Positions 54,379 to 63,047 of a DNA stretch of 64,000 nucleotides are shown here, piece after piece. The translations under genes and the position numbers were made by a program. The DNA is from Candidatus Agathobaculum intestinipullorum (GTDB lineage Bacteria; Bacillota; Clostridia; Oscillospirales; Butyricicoccaceae): assembly GCA_019117485.1 (NCBI GenBank), contig DWZQ01000033.1:60861-124860 (forward strand), in the 5' to 3' direction. The first letter of the stretch is position 1. Each line of letters begins with the position of its first letter. The notes under the pieces are model-generated. The model was not told where the DNA came from, made no database searches, and saw only the letters and a program-made list of their open reading frames with translations.

Positions 54379-56682
54379 ATGAACATGCCAATGTGCTCGC
54401 GGTGTAAAAAGAACATCGCGGTGGTGTTTATCACCAAAATCGAAGGCCCGGACAAAACCACGCAGGAGGGCCTGTGCATCAAATGCGCGCGTGAGATGGG
54501 CGTCAAACCGCTCGACAACATCATGGAGCAAATGGGCATCACTGAGGACGACCTCGAGGCGCTGTCGGGCGAAATCAGCTCGCTGGCAGATTTAAACGAC
54601 CTCGTGCCCGCCGGTTCGGATGGTGCGGACGACGATGCCCCGCACGAGACCGACCCGGCCTCGAACCCGCCCGCGACCATCCCGCCGCTGTCGCCTTCCG
54701 AGCCGCTGCGCGGCGCGGAAGGTGCGCGCACCCGCACGCAGGCGCCCCCGCGTGACGACAAAAAACGCAAGTATCTTAACAACTACTGCGAAAACCTGAC
54801 GCGCAAGGCCGCCGAGGGGCGCATCGACCACATCGTCGGCCGCGACCGCGAGACCGACCGCGTGATCCAGATCTTAAACCGCCGCCAGAAGAACAACCCC
54901 TGCCTGATCGGCGAGCCGGGCGTCGGTAAGACGGCGGTCGCGGAGGGGCTGGCTGTGCGCATCAACGAGGGGCGTATCCCGTTCAAGATGCGGAACAAAG
55001 AGGTGCACTTGCTCGACCTGACCGCACTTGTCGCGGGCACGCAGTTTCGCGGCCAGTTTGAAAGCCGTATGAAGGGCTTGATTGACGAGGTGAAAAAGCT
55101 CGGCAACATCATCCTTGTCATCGACGAGGTGCACAACATCGTCGGCGCGGGCGATTCGGAAGGTTCCATGAACGCCGCGAATATCTTGAAGCCCGCGCTT
55201 GCCCGCGGCGATATTCAGGTGATCGGCGCGACCACGCTCAAGGAATACCGCAAGCACATCGAAAAGGACGCCGCGCTTGAGCGCCGCTTCCAGCCGGTGT
55301 ACATCGGCGAGCCGTCGGTTGCGGAGACGACCGAAATACTCAAGGGCATCCGCTCGTACTACGAGACTTTCCACGGCGTGCAGGTGCCGGACGATATCTG
55401 CCGCCGCGCCGCCGAGATGAGCGAGCGCTATATCACCGACCGCTTCCTGCCCGACAAGGCCATCGACCTGATTGACGAGGCCTGCTCGCGGCTCAACCTG
55501 GATTCCCCGCAGCTGTCCGAAATCCCGGCATTGCAAACCGAGATGGAAAGCCTGCAAACCCAGCTTGACCTGCTGACGCAGTCGAGCGCGCGCGACGAGC
55601 AGGAGGACACCTATGCCCGCATCGCGTCCTGCCGCCAGCGGCTGTTGCAGGTTGAAGGACGGCTGCACGAATTGCTGTGCAAGCCCGCCCCCACGGTCGA
55701 CGAGCAGCTGCTTGCCGCGGTGATCGAGCTGTGGACGGGTATCCCGGCCGCCAAGGTCGCGGCGCAGGAGTCTGCGCGGCTGAAAGGCATGGAAGACCGG
55801 CTCAAGAGCCATGTCATCGGGCAGGACGAGGCGGTCGACGTGGTCTGTGCGTCCATCCGCCGCTCGCGCGCGGGCATCAGCCCCAAGCGCAAGCCCGCGT
55901 CCTTCCTGTTCGTCGGCCCGACCGGTGTGGGCAAAACCGAGCTGGTCAAACAGCTGGCGCTCGACCTGTTCGACTCGCCGGACGCGCTGGTGCGGCTGGA
56001 TATGTCGGAATATATGGAAAAGCACACGGTTTCTCGCCTGATCGGCTCGCCCCCGGGCTATGTCGGCTATGACGAGGCCGGTCAGCTGACCGAAAAGATT
56101 CGCCGCCGGCCGTACTCGGTCGTGCTGTTTGACGAGATCGAAAAGGCGCATCCGGACGTTTTAAACGCCCTGCTGCAAATCCTCGACGACGGCCGCCTGA
56201 CCGACGCGCAGGGTCGCGTGGTCAGCTTTGAAAACGCTGTTATCGTTATGACCTCGAACGCCGGCTCGAACACGGGCGGCGCGCCTGCGGGCTTCGGCCG
56301 CACGGTGACGCAGCAGAGCAAAGAACGCGCGCTTAAGGCGCTGGAGGATATCATGCGCCCCGAGTTCCTCAACCGCATTGACGAAATCGTCGCGTTTGAG
56401 CAGCTGACCGAGACGGATTTCCACAAGATCGCCGGCATCATGCTGGGCGAGCTGCGGAACAGCCTCGCGGACAAAAATATCCGCCTGACGTGGGACGACA
56501 GCCTGCTTGACTGGCTGACCGAAAAGTCGTTTTCGCTCAAGTATGGCGCGCGCAACCTGCGCCGCCTGATCGAAAAGGAGATCGAAAACCCGCTCGCGAC
56601 CGCTATCGTCACGGGCGAGCAGCCGCTTTCCGGCGCATACCTGCGCGCGGAGGACGGCAAGCTCATTCTGGATACGATCTGA
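54379..56682 (+). CDS. clpC: ClpC-type AAA+ unfoldase with an N-terminal zinc-finger domain
   Basis: The 767-residue HSP100 protein feeds substrates to a ClpP-type peptidase. The usual about 140-residue Clp N-domain is replaced by a short zinc-ribbon with Cys6, Cys9, Cys33 and Cys36 (MCSRC, LCIKC), like the McsA end, then a Pro/Asp-rich linker (about 70-125). D1 has Walker A GEPGVGKT (178-185). A coiled-coil middle domain (about 375-445) follows. D2 has GPTGVGKT (513-520) and a C-terminal about 80-residue ClpB-D2-small domain. ATG 54379 follows AAAGGAG. The zinc end may act as an adaptor that recognises McsB-type marked substrates; this is inference. Confidence 0.9.
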   Translation: MNMPMCSRCKKNIAVVFITKIEGPDKTTQEGLCIKCAREMGVKPLDNIMEQMGITEDDLEALSGEISSLADLNDLVPAGSDGADDDAPHETDPASNPPATIPPLSPSEPLRGAEGARTRTQAPPRDDKKRKYLNNYCENLTRKAAEGRIDHIVGRDRETDRVIQILNRRQKNNPCLIGEPGVGKTAVAEGLAVRINEGRIPFKMRNKEVHLLDLTALVAGTQFRGQFESRMKGLIDEVKKLGNIILVIDEVHNIVGAGDSEGSMNAANILKPALARGDIQVIGATTLKEYRKHIEKDAALERRFQPVYIGEPSVAETTEILKGIRSYYETFHGVQVPDDICRRAAEMSERYITDRFLPDKAIDLIDEACSRLNLDSPQLSEIPALQTEMESLQTQLDLLTQSSARDEQEDTYARIASCRQRLLQVEGRLHELLCKPAPTVDEQLLAAVIELWTGIPAAKVAAQESARLKGMEDRLKSHVIGQDEAVDVVCASIRRSRAGISPKRKPASFLFVGPTGVGKTELVKQLALDLFDSPDALVRLDMSEYMEKHTVSRLIGSPPGYVGYDEAGQLTEKIRRRPYSVVLFDEIEKAHPDVLNALLQILDDGRLTDAQGRVVSFENAVIVMTSNAGSNTGGAPAGFGRTVTQQSKERALKALEDIMRPEFLNRIDEIVAFEQLTETDFHKIAGIMLGELRNSLADKNIRLTWDDSLLDWLTEKSFSLKYGARNLRRLIEKEIENPLATAIVTGEQPLSGAYLRAEDGKLILDTI

Positions 56683-56689
56683 CAAACGC

Positions 56690-56724
56690 AAATTGCCGCT
56701 GGGTAAACCGGCGGCAATTTTTTC
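56690..56724 (+). terminator. clpC terminator
   Basis: AAATTGCCGC (56690-56699) pairs with GCGGCAATTT (56711-56720), followed by T. Confidence 0.88.
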
Positions 56725-56795
56725 GCCTTCTTCGGGAGCATTTCCCCGCCCCCGTGCATCCTAAGGGTGTCCGGACAACGAGACGAGGTGATACG

Positions 56796-57293
56796 ATGGA
56801 AATGATACTGACGGAAATACAGAACGACGTCCGCGCGCGGTTCACTGCCGCCATAACGCAGCACCGCCGCGCGATGTACCGCGCCGCGCGGGCGCTGCTT
56901 GCGAGCGATGCAGATGCCGAGGATGCGGTCAGCGAAGCAATCCTGCGTGCGTGGCAGGCTTTCGGGCGGCTGCGGGATGAAAACGCGCTCAAGGGGTGGC
57001 TGATTAAGATTACAGTCAACTGCGCGCACGAGCACCACCGCAAAACTGCGCGCCTGACCTATACGGACGATCTCGAGCCGCTTGCGGGCGGCGCGGAGGA
57101 CAGGCACGATTTTGCGCTGTGGGATGCGGTGTGCGCGCTGCCCGAGGACTACCGCGTGGCGACCGTTCTGTTTTACTACGAGGATATGACGACCGCCGAG
57201 ATTGCAAAGGCGCTCGGCGTGCGCGAGGGGACAGTGCGCAGCCGCCTGTCCCGCGCGCGAAATCGTCTGCGCACCCTGCTGGAGGAGGAATGA
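56796..57293 (+). CDS. ECF-type RNA polymerase sigma factor
   Basis: The 165-residue protein has region 2 (AMYRAARALLASDADAEDAVSEAILRAWQAFGRLRDENALKGWLIKI) with the -10-reading helix, and region 4 (LPEDYRVATVLFYYEDMTTAEIAKALGVREGTVRSRLSRARNRL) with the -35-reading helix-turn-helix. ATG 56796 follows GAGGTG by 5 bases. The next gene starts 3 bases after its stop and encodes the probable anti-sigma factor, the usual arrangement. What activates it is unknown. Confidence 0.92.
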   Translation: MEMILTEIQNDVRARFTAAITQHRRAMYRAARALLASDADAEDAVSEAILRAWQAFGRLRDENALKGWLIKITVNCAHEHHRKTARLTYTDDLEPLAGGAEDRHDFALWDAVCALPEDYRVATVLFYYEDMTTAEIAKALGVREGTVRSRLSRARNRLRTLLEEE

Positions 57294-57296
57294 AGT

Positions 57297-58700
57297 ATGA
57301 CAGTTGACGAAAAAATCAAAGCCCGCGCCCAGCGCGAGGGCAGCCCGGTGCCTGACGGCTTTGACGAGCGCATGGACGCGCTCATGCGCGACCTGCCTGC
57401 GCAGACTGCACCGGTAGCGCCGGTCAGAAAACGCCGCGCATCGCGCACCGCCGTCTGCATCGGCATTGCGGCTGCGCTGGTGGTCGGGGCAGCGGCAGCA
57501 GCGCCGACGGTCATTCAAATGGCACAGGGCGCAATTGACTATTTCCACACCGGCCGCGCCGGCGAGTATACCGCATTGCAAACCGAGTATGAACAGTTCA
57601 ACGCCGCAGTCGGCGCAAGTAAGACCGTGGACGGCGTGACGCTGACCATCAACAACATTGCGCTGGATGACAGCTATATGAGCATCTTTTTCACCATGTC
57701 GAGCGATACACCGCTCGATCAGGTCGGCACGAACAGTGAGCCGGAAAGCTGGCGCGCAGGCTGGACTGCACCGGTATTTTGGGCAAAGGTGAACGGTAAA
57801 GAGCTGGATACCACTGGCGAGGTTCAAAACGAAGCGTATTTCGTGGACGATTACACACTCAAGGGTGTACACCGTCTGACACTCAAGGAAACGCTGCCGG
57901 AGCAATTTGATTTGCTGCTCTATACCAGCGGCACCAGCCGCCTGAATGAGGGTGACATCCAGTTTGAACTGTCGGTGGACAAGAGCGCTGTCGCGGTCGA
58001 AACGCGGACGGTTGAGCCGGAACAAGACTTCACAGTCGATTATGTCCACACCTATGAGGACGGTAGCACAAACGCTATCCATCGTACGCCACGCATCGAG
58101 CGTCTGTCGATTTCGCCGCTCAGTGCAACCATTACGCTGAGCGAAAAGGTCTCCGGCGACGATTTCCCATGGGATGGTTTTGTGCTGCGCGACGACAAGG
58201 GCAACTTCCTGCTCCGCCTGCCTGCCGGTATGACCAGCAGCACATTGGGTCGTTCGGTGAATGTGTTCGAGTTCATCGGCGCGGATGAAACGACAAAGTC
58301 GGTCACGCTGATTCCAATCAAGTGGAGCTATCACGCCCATGAGGTCAAGGGTGCGCTGGACAGCCTGCCGCTGACTGACGATTGCAAAAACGGCGTGACG
58401 CTGGAAACGCTCGAGGTCGGCGCGGACAGGGCTGTTGCCACCTTCTCGGTACGCGGTGCCGTCTGGGAGGAAAACGGCCAGTTTAACCTGACCGATGCGG
58501 ACGGTAATGCCCTTTCCTTCAACAAATTCGCGGCGATCGATAGCTATACCGACCGGGAAACCGGCAAAATTATCGCGACGCTGTATTATCCCGATGCAAC
58601 CGAGGAGGAAGTCTCCAAGATCGCAGGCGTATCCTTCTGGCAGCCGGACGACGATCTGGAATTACTCGAAGATCAGGCGGTTACGATCGACCTGCCATAA
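57297..58700 (+). CDS. DUF4179-type membrane protein, probable anti-sigma factor
   Basis: The 467-residue protein has a cytoplasmic start of about 45 residues (MTVDEKIKARAQREGSPVPDGFDERM) that probably binds the sigma factor upstream, one membrane helix (about 50-72), and a large extracytoplasmic DUF4179 region made of beta-sheet domains (VDGVTLTINNIALDDSYMSIFFTMSSDTP and a second about 200-residue domain). It lacks a protease or catalytic motif. It is co-transcribed with the sigma gene, with GGAGGAGG inside the end of that gene. Sensing an envelope signal and releasing the sigma factor is the inferred role. Confidence 0.8.
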   Translation: MTVDEKIKARAQREGSPVPDGFDERMDALMRDLPAQTAPVAPVRKRRASRTAVCIGIAAALVVGAAAAAPTVIQMAQGAIDYFHTGRAGEYTALQTEYEQFNAAVGASKTVDGVTLTINNIALDDSYMSIFFTMSSDTPLDQVGTNSEPESWRAGWTAPVFWAKVNGKELDTTGEVQNEAYFVDDYTLKGVHRLTLKETLPEQFDLLLYTSGTSRLNEGDIQFELSVDKSAVAVETRTVEPEQDFTVDYVHTYEDGSTNAIHRTPRIERLSISPLSATITLSEKVSGDDFPWDGFVLRDDKGNFLLRLPAGMTSSTLGRSVNVFEFIGADETTKSVTLIPIKWSYHAHEVKGALDSLPLTDDCKNGVTLETLEVGADRAVATFSVRGAVWEENGQFNLTDADGNALSFNKFAAIDSYTDRETGKIIATLYYPDATEEEVSKIAGVSFWQPDDDLELLEDQAVTIDLP

Positions 58701-58703
58701 CGC

Positions 58704-58735
58704 AAAAAGGCCACCCTATTGGGTGGCTTTTTCGC
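58704..58735. terminator. Terminator between the anti-sigma gene and the convergent kinase
   Basis: AAAAGGCCACCC pairs with GGGTGGCTTTTT around ATT (about 58705-58733). Confidence 0.85.
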
Positions 58736-58768
58736 GTCCATCCTGCCTTTTCCTTGCGGGGAACGGCC

Positions 58769-60439
58769 TTACCCAAACCGGAACCAGAACCGTGGCCCGG
58801 TGGGTGTGTTCTCCGCGCCGTAGGCGTAGCCGTGCAGATCGAACACGGTTTTGGCGATCGACAGCCCCAGCCCGTCGCCCTTGGCCGTGCGCGACCGGTC
58901 GGCCTGAAAATACGGCTCCCACAGGTGGGGCAGCGCTGCATCCGGGATGGCGTCGCCTGTATTAACGACCGCGCACACGCCGTGCGCAATATGCACGGTG
59001 ATGCTGCCGTCCGGCGGGGTGTGTTGGACTGCGTTCTCCAAAATCGCGTCGAGCGCGCGGGCAAGCAGCGCGCGGTCGGCCTCGGCTGTGTCCGTACCGT
59101 CGACGATCACCGACGTGTGCAGGCGGCTGTCCGGCGGGACGGCGGCATCCAGCCGCTCGCGCACGAGAGGGGAGAGAGGTACCTGCTCGCGCCGCAGGGC
59201 TTTTGCGCCCGTCTCCAGCCGGGACAGCTCGAGCATGCGCCGCATGCTGCCGTCCATGCGCTGCGCCTGCTGCTGGATGACATCCAGATAATGCGCGCGC
59301 TTGTCCTGCGCCATGTCGCCCGAGAGCAGTTCGGCGGTCGCGGAGAGGACGGCGAGCGGTGTTTTCAGCTCATGCGCAAGCGCGGCGGTCGTATCGCGGC
59401 GCGTCTGCTCGATGCGCTCCTGCTTGCGCCACACACGCAGCAGGGCAAAGGCGAGGATGGCGGACATGGTCAGCATCGCCGCCAGCCCCATCCCGTAAAC
59501 CGGTGTTAGTTCGTTTATTGCTTCGCGCAGCGGATAATACGACCAGATATAGATCATGGAATAGTCCGTTGGCTCCATGGTGACCATATCCTGCCCGATG
59601 TACCGGCCGATCTCCACATAATAGTGGAAAATCGTATTACTGTCCTTCCATGCGCCGATGGCAAAGTTCATGTCCTCCACGCCTTCGGCCAGCGTCAGCA
59701 TGCGCGCGCGCATCTGCGCCAATTCCGCAGAATCCCGCGCTTTGATATAGCCGGAAACGCCGTCCGGTACATGAAATCCTGGAAGGGTGAAACGCCCCGG
59801 ACTGCCGTCCATTTCGCATTCAAACGGCTGGTCGTTCCAGAACAGGCCGCTGGTATCGATATCCGGCTGACGCTCCATCAGCACGGTTTCGCCTTCAAGT
59901 GGCTTGTGCAGGATGCCTCCATCGCCCGGCAATACTTCATATTCCGTCGAGGTATAAGTCAGTCGATATGGAATAAACATGCCATTGTCCTGCCAGCCCT
60001 GATAGTGTAATGTGTGATAGACATTGCCGGTTTGCACGGGTTTGCTGCTCTCCTGCGCAAGTTCAACAAGCCGAAATTGTTCTTCTTCGGTCAGCCAACG
60101 CTCCAAATCAAGATATAGCCAAGCGCCCAACACATAATAATTCCCCGATGACGCGAGCAGGTTGCGATCATTGTCAAACACGCCGACCATCGCCAACGGC
60201 TGTAAGCTTTGGTTGCACAAATCGTATAGCCCTCCTGCGCCGCCGGCCATATTGCGATCCAGCCAATACTCTGCCCCCTGTATGACGTAACTGTAGTCGC
60301 CGTAGGTTTCGCGCGCCTCGTCCAGCTTGCGCTGTGCCGTCACATAGGTAAACACGCCCATCACCGCCAGATAAAACGCCAGAAACCCCGTGCCTACGCG
60401 CCAGAAGAAACTCCAGAAATTCCTATGTTTGCTTTTCAT
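58769..60439 (-). CDS. Membrane sensor histidine kinase
   Basis: The 556-residue kinase has a first membrane helix (about 12-32), an extracellular sensing domain of about 260 residues, and a second membrane helix (about 295-320). The HisKA domain carries His356 in ALAHELKTPLAVL, and the HATPase has N-box DAILENAVQHTPPDG and G-box KGDGLGLSIAKTVFDLHG. The start at ATG 60439 is chosen because GGAGG is 9 bases away; ATG 60445 is only 3 away. It overlaps the end of the response regulator gene by 17 bases. The signal is not known. Confidence 0.93.
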   Translation of the reverse strand: MKSKHRNFWSFFWRVGTGFLAFYLAVMGVFTYVTAQRKLDEARETYGDYSYVIQGAEYWLDRNMAGGAGGLYDLCNQSLQPLAMVGVFDNDRNLLASSGNYYVLGAWLYLDLERWLTEEEQFRLVELAQESSKPVQTGNVYHTLHYQGWQDNGMFIPYRLTYTSTEYEVLPGDGGILHKPLEGETVLMERQPDIDTSGLFWNDQPFECEMDGSPGRFTLPGFHVPDGVSGYIKARDSAELAQMRARMLTLAEGVEDMNFAIGAWKDSNTIFHYYVEIGRYIGQDMVTMEPTDYSMIYIWSYYPLREAINELTPVYGMGLAAMLTMSAILAFALLRVWRKQERIEQTRRDTTAALAHELKTPLAVLSATAELLSGDMAQDKRAHYLDVIQQQAQRMDGSMRRMLELSRLETGAKALRREQVPLSPLVRERLDAAVPPDSRLHTSVIVDGTDTAEADRALLARALDAILENAVQHTPPDGSITVHIAHGVCAVVNTGDAIPDAALPHLWEPYFQADRSRTAKGDGLGLSIAKTVFDLHGYAYGAENTPTGPRFWFRFG

Positions 60440-61121
60440 CTCCATCCACCTCCAATTTGTAGCCCTGCTTGACTACGGTCTTGATGCAGCCCGCGTGCGC
60501 GCCGAGCGCTTTTCGCAGCTTTTTGATGTGGCTGTCCACGACACGGTCGGTGCCGTCAAAATCCCACCCCCACGCGAGATTTAACAGCTCGTCGCGCGTC
60601 AGCACGCGGTTTTTTCGCTCCATCAGCGCCCGCAGCAGCGCAAATTCCTTGGGCGGCAACGTGACCGGTACGCCGTCCGCTTTGACCGTGCCGCGCACAG
60701 GGTCGAGCACGAGCGTCCCTGCCGTCAGCACATCACCCTGCGTAAGCCCCTTCGCGCGGCGCAGCAGCGCCTGCGCCTTGGCGTATAGCACCGCCAGTGA
60801 AAACGGCTTGACAACATAGTCGTCCGCGCCCAGTCCGTAGCCGTACAGCTTGTCCTGCTCGTCTTCGCGCGCCGTGACGAACAGGATGGGGACATCGCCC
60901 CGCTGCCGCGCCGCACGGCACAGCGCGAAGCCGTCTGTCCCCGGCAGCATCACGTCGAGCAGCAGCAAGTCGAACGGGCGCTGGCCGATCAGTGCAAGCG
61001 CCGTGTCGCCGTCGGCCGCCGTCTCGACTACGACTGTCCCGCTGCTTTTTTCTGTGAAGTAGTCCGCGACCACCTCGCGCATGGCCGGCTCGTCCTCGGC
61101 CAGCAAGATCGTGTATGGCAT
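60423..61121 (-). CDS. OmpR-type response regulator
   Basis: The 232-residue DNA-binding regulator has receiver Asp56 (LLLLDVMLPGTDGF), acidic pair Glu9-Asp10 and Lys in ADDYVVKPFSL, then the OmpR winged helix (about 130-230: PPKEFALLRALMERKNRVLTRDELLNLAWG). It precedes the kinase in the operon. Its leader has an extended -10 box and a run of ten G in place of a normal ribosome site (61126-61135). Confidence 0.95.
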   Translation of the reverse strand: MPYTILLAEDEPAMREVVADYFTEKSSGTVVVETAADGDTALALIGQRPFDLLLLDVMLPGTDGFALCRAARQRGDVPILFVTAREDEQDKLYGYGLGADDYVVKPFSLAVLYAKAQALLRRAKGLTQGDVLTAGTLVLDPVRGTVKADGVPVTLPPKEFALLRALMERKNRVLTRDELLNLAWGWDFDGTDRVVDSHIKKLRKALGAHAGCIKTVVKQGYKLEVDGDEKQT

Positions 61122-61125
61122 CCGG

Positions 61126-61135
61126 CCCCCCCCCC
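61126..61135 (-). repeat. Ten-G homopolymer in the response-regulator leader
   Basis: On the minus strand AA then ten G then CCGG lie directly before ATG 61121, inside the predicted transcript. Such tracts gain or lose bases in replication. Here a length change would alter the ribosome site rather than the reading frame. Confidence 0.75.
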
Positions 61136-61145
61136 TTGTGCTTCC

Positions 61146-61154
61146 AGTATAGCA
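61146..61154 (-). promoter_or_regulatory. Extended -10 promoter of the two-component operon
   Basis: Minus strand TGCTATACT (61154-61146) with the TGn extension. The -35 region is weak. Confidence 0.55.
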
Positions 61155-61244
61155 TGGCCGTTTGCCCTTTTGATGACGCGATGCCCGGTCGGGAAATTTT
61201 TTTGCTCCTCTGAAAATTTTTATGACAGAAATCGAAAAAAGTAG

Positions 61245-61273
61245 TTGACAAAATCCGCAATCATTGGTATACT
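61245..61273 (+). promoter_or_regulatory. Promoter of the tRNA operon
   Basis: TTGACA (61245-61250), 17 bases, TATACT (61268-61273), 21 bases before the first tRNA. Confidence 0.88.
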
Positions 61274-61294
61274 GTTTAAGCGTCAGAAAAACCC

Positions 61295-61368
61295 GCGGGT
61301 GTAGTTCAATGGTAGAATGTCAGCCTTCCAAGCTGAACACGTGGGTTCGATTCCCATCACCCGCTCCA
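61295..61368 (+). tRNA. tRNA-Gly (TCC)
   Basis: Acceptor arms GCGGGTG/CACCCGC, anticodon loop CTTCCAA (anticodon TCC), GGTTCGATTCC T-arm, and encoded CCA. Confidence 0.95.
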
Positions 61369-61402
61369 CCCATTCTAGGTGTCGGGTTACCGGAATTGAT
61401 AT

Positions 61403-61479
61403 GCGCCAGTAGCTCAGCCGGATAGAGCAACTGCCTTCTAAGCAGTAGGCCGGGGGTTCGAATCCCTCCTGGCGTGCCA
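61403..61479 (+). tRNA. tRNA-Arg (TCT)
   Basis: Acceptor arms GCGCCAG/CTGGCGT with a G-U end pair, anticodon loop CTTCTAA (TCT), GGTTCGAATCC T-arm, and encoded CCA. Its 3' end is copied 114 bases downstream. Confidence 0.94.
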
Positions 61480-61594
61480 AGATTTATCACGGCATGACCG
61501 GGGATTCGAAAGGCGGCTCTTACAAACAATCCGGTGGATTGTTTGAACCGCCGTGGCTTTTCCGCAGAAAAGCGAATCCCTTCTGGCGTGCCAA
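61459..61594 (+). repeat. Duplicated 3' end of tRNA-Arg enclosing a hairpin (integration scar)
   Basis: The 22 bases at 61459-61480 recur at 61573-61594 with one mismatch (CCTCCTGG against CCCTTCTGG). Between the copies ACAAACAATCC and GGATTGTTTG form a stem around GGT, flanked by GGCGG/CCGCC and GGGATTCG/CGAATCCC. A copied tRNA 3' end is what tyrosine integrases leave on insertion and excision. Alternatively it is the remains of a decayed tandem tRNA. Confidence 0.65.
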
Positions 61595-61618
61595 ATTCCT
61601 GCTGGCGAAACAGAATAT

Positions 61619-61696
61619 GGTGGGTATAGCTCAGTTGGTTAGAGCATCGGATTGTGGTTCCGAGGGTCGAGGGTTCGAGTCCCTTTACCCACCCCA
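61619..61696 (+). tRNA. tRNA-His (GTG)
   Basis: Acceptor arms GTGGGTA/TACCCAC, the histidine-specific extra G before position 1 opposite C73, anticodon GTG in ATTGTGGTT, and encoded CCA. Confidence 0.95.
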
Positions 61697-61773
61697 TATC
61701 ACCCTATGACGCGCTGCCTATCGCAGCGCGTTATGCTTAGGGTAGCGGTATTGCTTTCGTTCCCGACGGATAC

Positions 61774-61848
61774 AGGGGCGTCGCCAAGCGGTAAGGCATC
61801 GGCCTTTGACGCCGACATTCGCTGGTTCGAATCCAGCCGTCCCTGCCA
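61774..61848 (+). tRNA. tRNA-Gln (TTG)
   Basis: Acceptor arms AGGGGCG/CGTCCCT, anticodon loop CTTTGAC (TTG), GGTTCGAATCC T-arm, and encoded CCA. Confidence 0.93.
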
Positions 61849-61869
61849 CTTTTTTCTCAAACTGCATAT

Positions 61870-61945
61870 GACCCAGTAGCTCAGTCGGCAGAGCACCTGC
61901 CTTTTAAGCAGGGTGTCCGGGGTTCGAATCCCCGCTGGGTCACCA
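61870..61945 (+). tRNA. tRNA-Lys (TTT)
   Basis: Acceptor arms GACCCAG/CTGGGTC, anticodon loop CTTTTAA (TTT), GGTTCGAATCC T-arm, and encoded CCA. Confidence 0.95.
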
Positions 61946-61980
61946 AAGCAAACCCGTCATGAAAGTGACGGGTTTGCTTT
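61945..61980 (+). terminator. Terminator of the tRNA operon
   Basis: AAAGCAAACCCGTCA (61945-61959) pairs with TGACGGGTTTGCTTT (61966-61980). It starts on the last base of tRNA-Lys. Confidence 0.9.
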
Positions 61981-62415
61981 ATTTGCTTCTATTTCCCTTG
62001 TATTCCTTTGAAATATATTTAATTTTCATAAACAGTTGCTTTGCAAAATTTAGTGTATTATAGCGAAGATATATCATTGTACGCAATTTAGAGTGTTGCA
62101 AATTTGTGCAACACTTTTGAATGCATCTTGGTTATTCCGCCCTTTAGTTTTGCCGATATTTAACTGTAAGGATTATCGCACCATTGTTGCGATAATCCTC
62201 ACAGTTCTACGCATAAATGCTTCGCATTAACAGAATCTATCTCCATAGAATAATATAGTGTCATATACTGCCTACTCATGCCTGATTTATACACGGCATC
62301 ACACCCCCAACACCTTGTGGTATATGACCACATTTTATAAGATCGTTCACAAATTCTAGTTTACAAACAGAACACTATCATTTATTATATAATAGATAGA
62401 CAAGGAGAGATACGA
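61981..62415. other. AT-rich spacer with two stem-loops and a promoter, no gene
   Basis: Base composition falls sharply compared with the rest of the window. AGTGTTGCA/TGCAACACT (62092-62115) and AACTGTAAGGATTATCGCA with its near-perfect partner (62162-62206) are hairpins. TTTACA (62360-62365), 17 bases, TATTAT (62383-62388) is a probable promoter for the metallopeptidase gene. No coding frame with a ribosome site is seen. Confidence 0.6.
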
Positions 62416-63024
62416 ATGCCACAAAACCCAAAGAAAAAGTCAGTTTCTCCATCGATAGAAAGAATACGAAATGACCTGAAGCGCAAAAAAATCGATTATG
62501 CTCAAGCAGTGGAGAAACTACTTTCTGAATGTCACATTCCAACGACTTCACAATCTATTCCTGTTGTTCAAATCGCAGAGGAGTTGGGCTTTAAAGTATA
62601 CAATGTCACATTTCGTGATGATAATATCGCTGGTATCATGTGCGACACAAGTATTCCAGCCAAACCATTTCATGAGCAGCGTGTGATTGCTCTAAACAGA
62701 AATGACTATGCCACTAGAAAGCGTTTTACCATTGCCCATGAACTGGGACATTTTCTGCTTCATTGCGGTGATACGAACGACTTTTATGAAAGATATAAAA
62801 AAGGGCTAGACCGTGGACAGAGGGATATTGAGGAAAATGAAGCCAATCGTTTTGCAGCTGAGTTATTGATGCCTAAAAGCGCAGTTTTGCAAGTCGTGCG
62901 AGATAATCCTCATAAAGATATTGATGGTATAGTGTGTGCAATTGAACAAACTTTCATTGTCTCACCAAAAGCTGCGCGGCGCAGACTGGAAGAGTTAGAT
63001 ATCCTTCAATTGAATATCTCCTGA
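62416..63024 (+). CDS. ImmA/IrrE-family metallopeptidase
   Basis: The 202-residue protein has the zinc site HELGH (His108, Glu109, His112) in TIAHELGHFLLHCGD and a downstream Glu in ENEANRFAAELLMPKSAV, the third ligand region of the family. AAGGAGAG lies 8 bases before ATG 62416. Relatives cleave phage- or element-encoded repressors (ImmA/ImmR) or regulate stress genes. No helix-turn-helix domain is fused and no repressor gene is next to it. Codon use is AT-rich, unlike the neighbours, which points to horizontal acquisition at the tRNA cluster. Confidence 0.9.
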   Translation: MPQNPKKKSVSPSIERIRNDLKRKKIDYAQAVEKLLSECHIPTTSQSIPVVQIAEELGFKVYNVTFRDDNIAGIMCDTSIPAKPFHEQRVIALNRNDYATRKRFTIAHELGHFLLHCGDTNDFYERYKKGLDRGQRDIEENEANRFAAELLMPKSAVLQVVRDNPHKDIDGIVCAIEQTFIVSPKAARRRLEELDILQLNIS

Positions 63025-63047
63025 ACTCGAGAGGTGGAAATACATTT

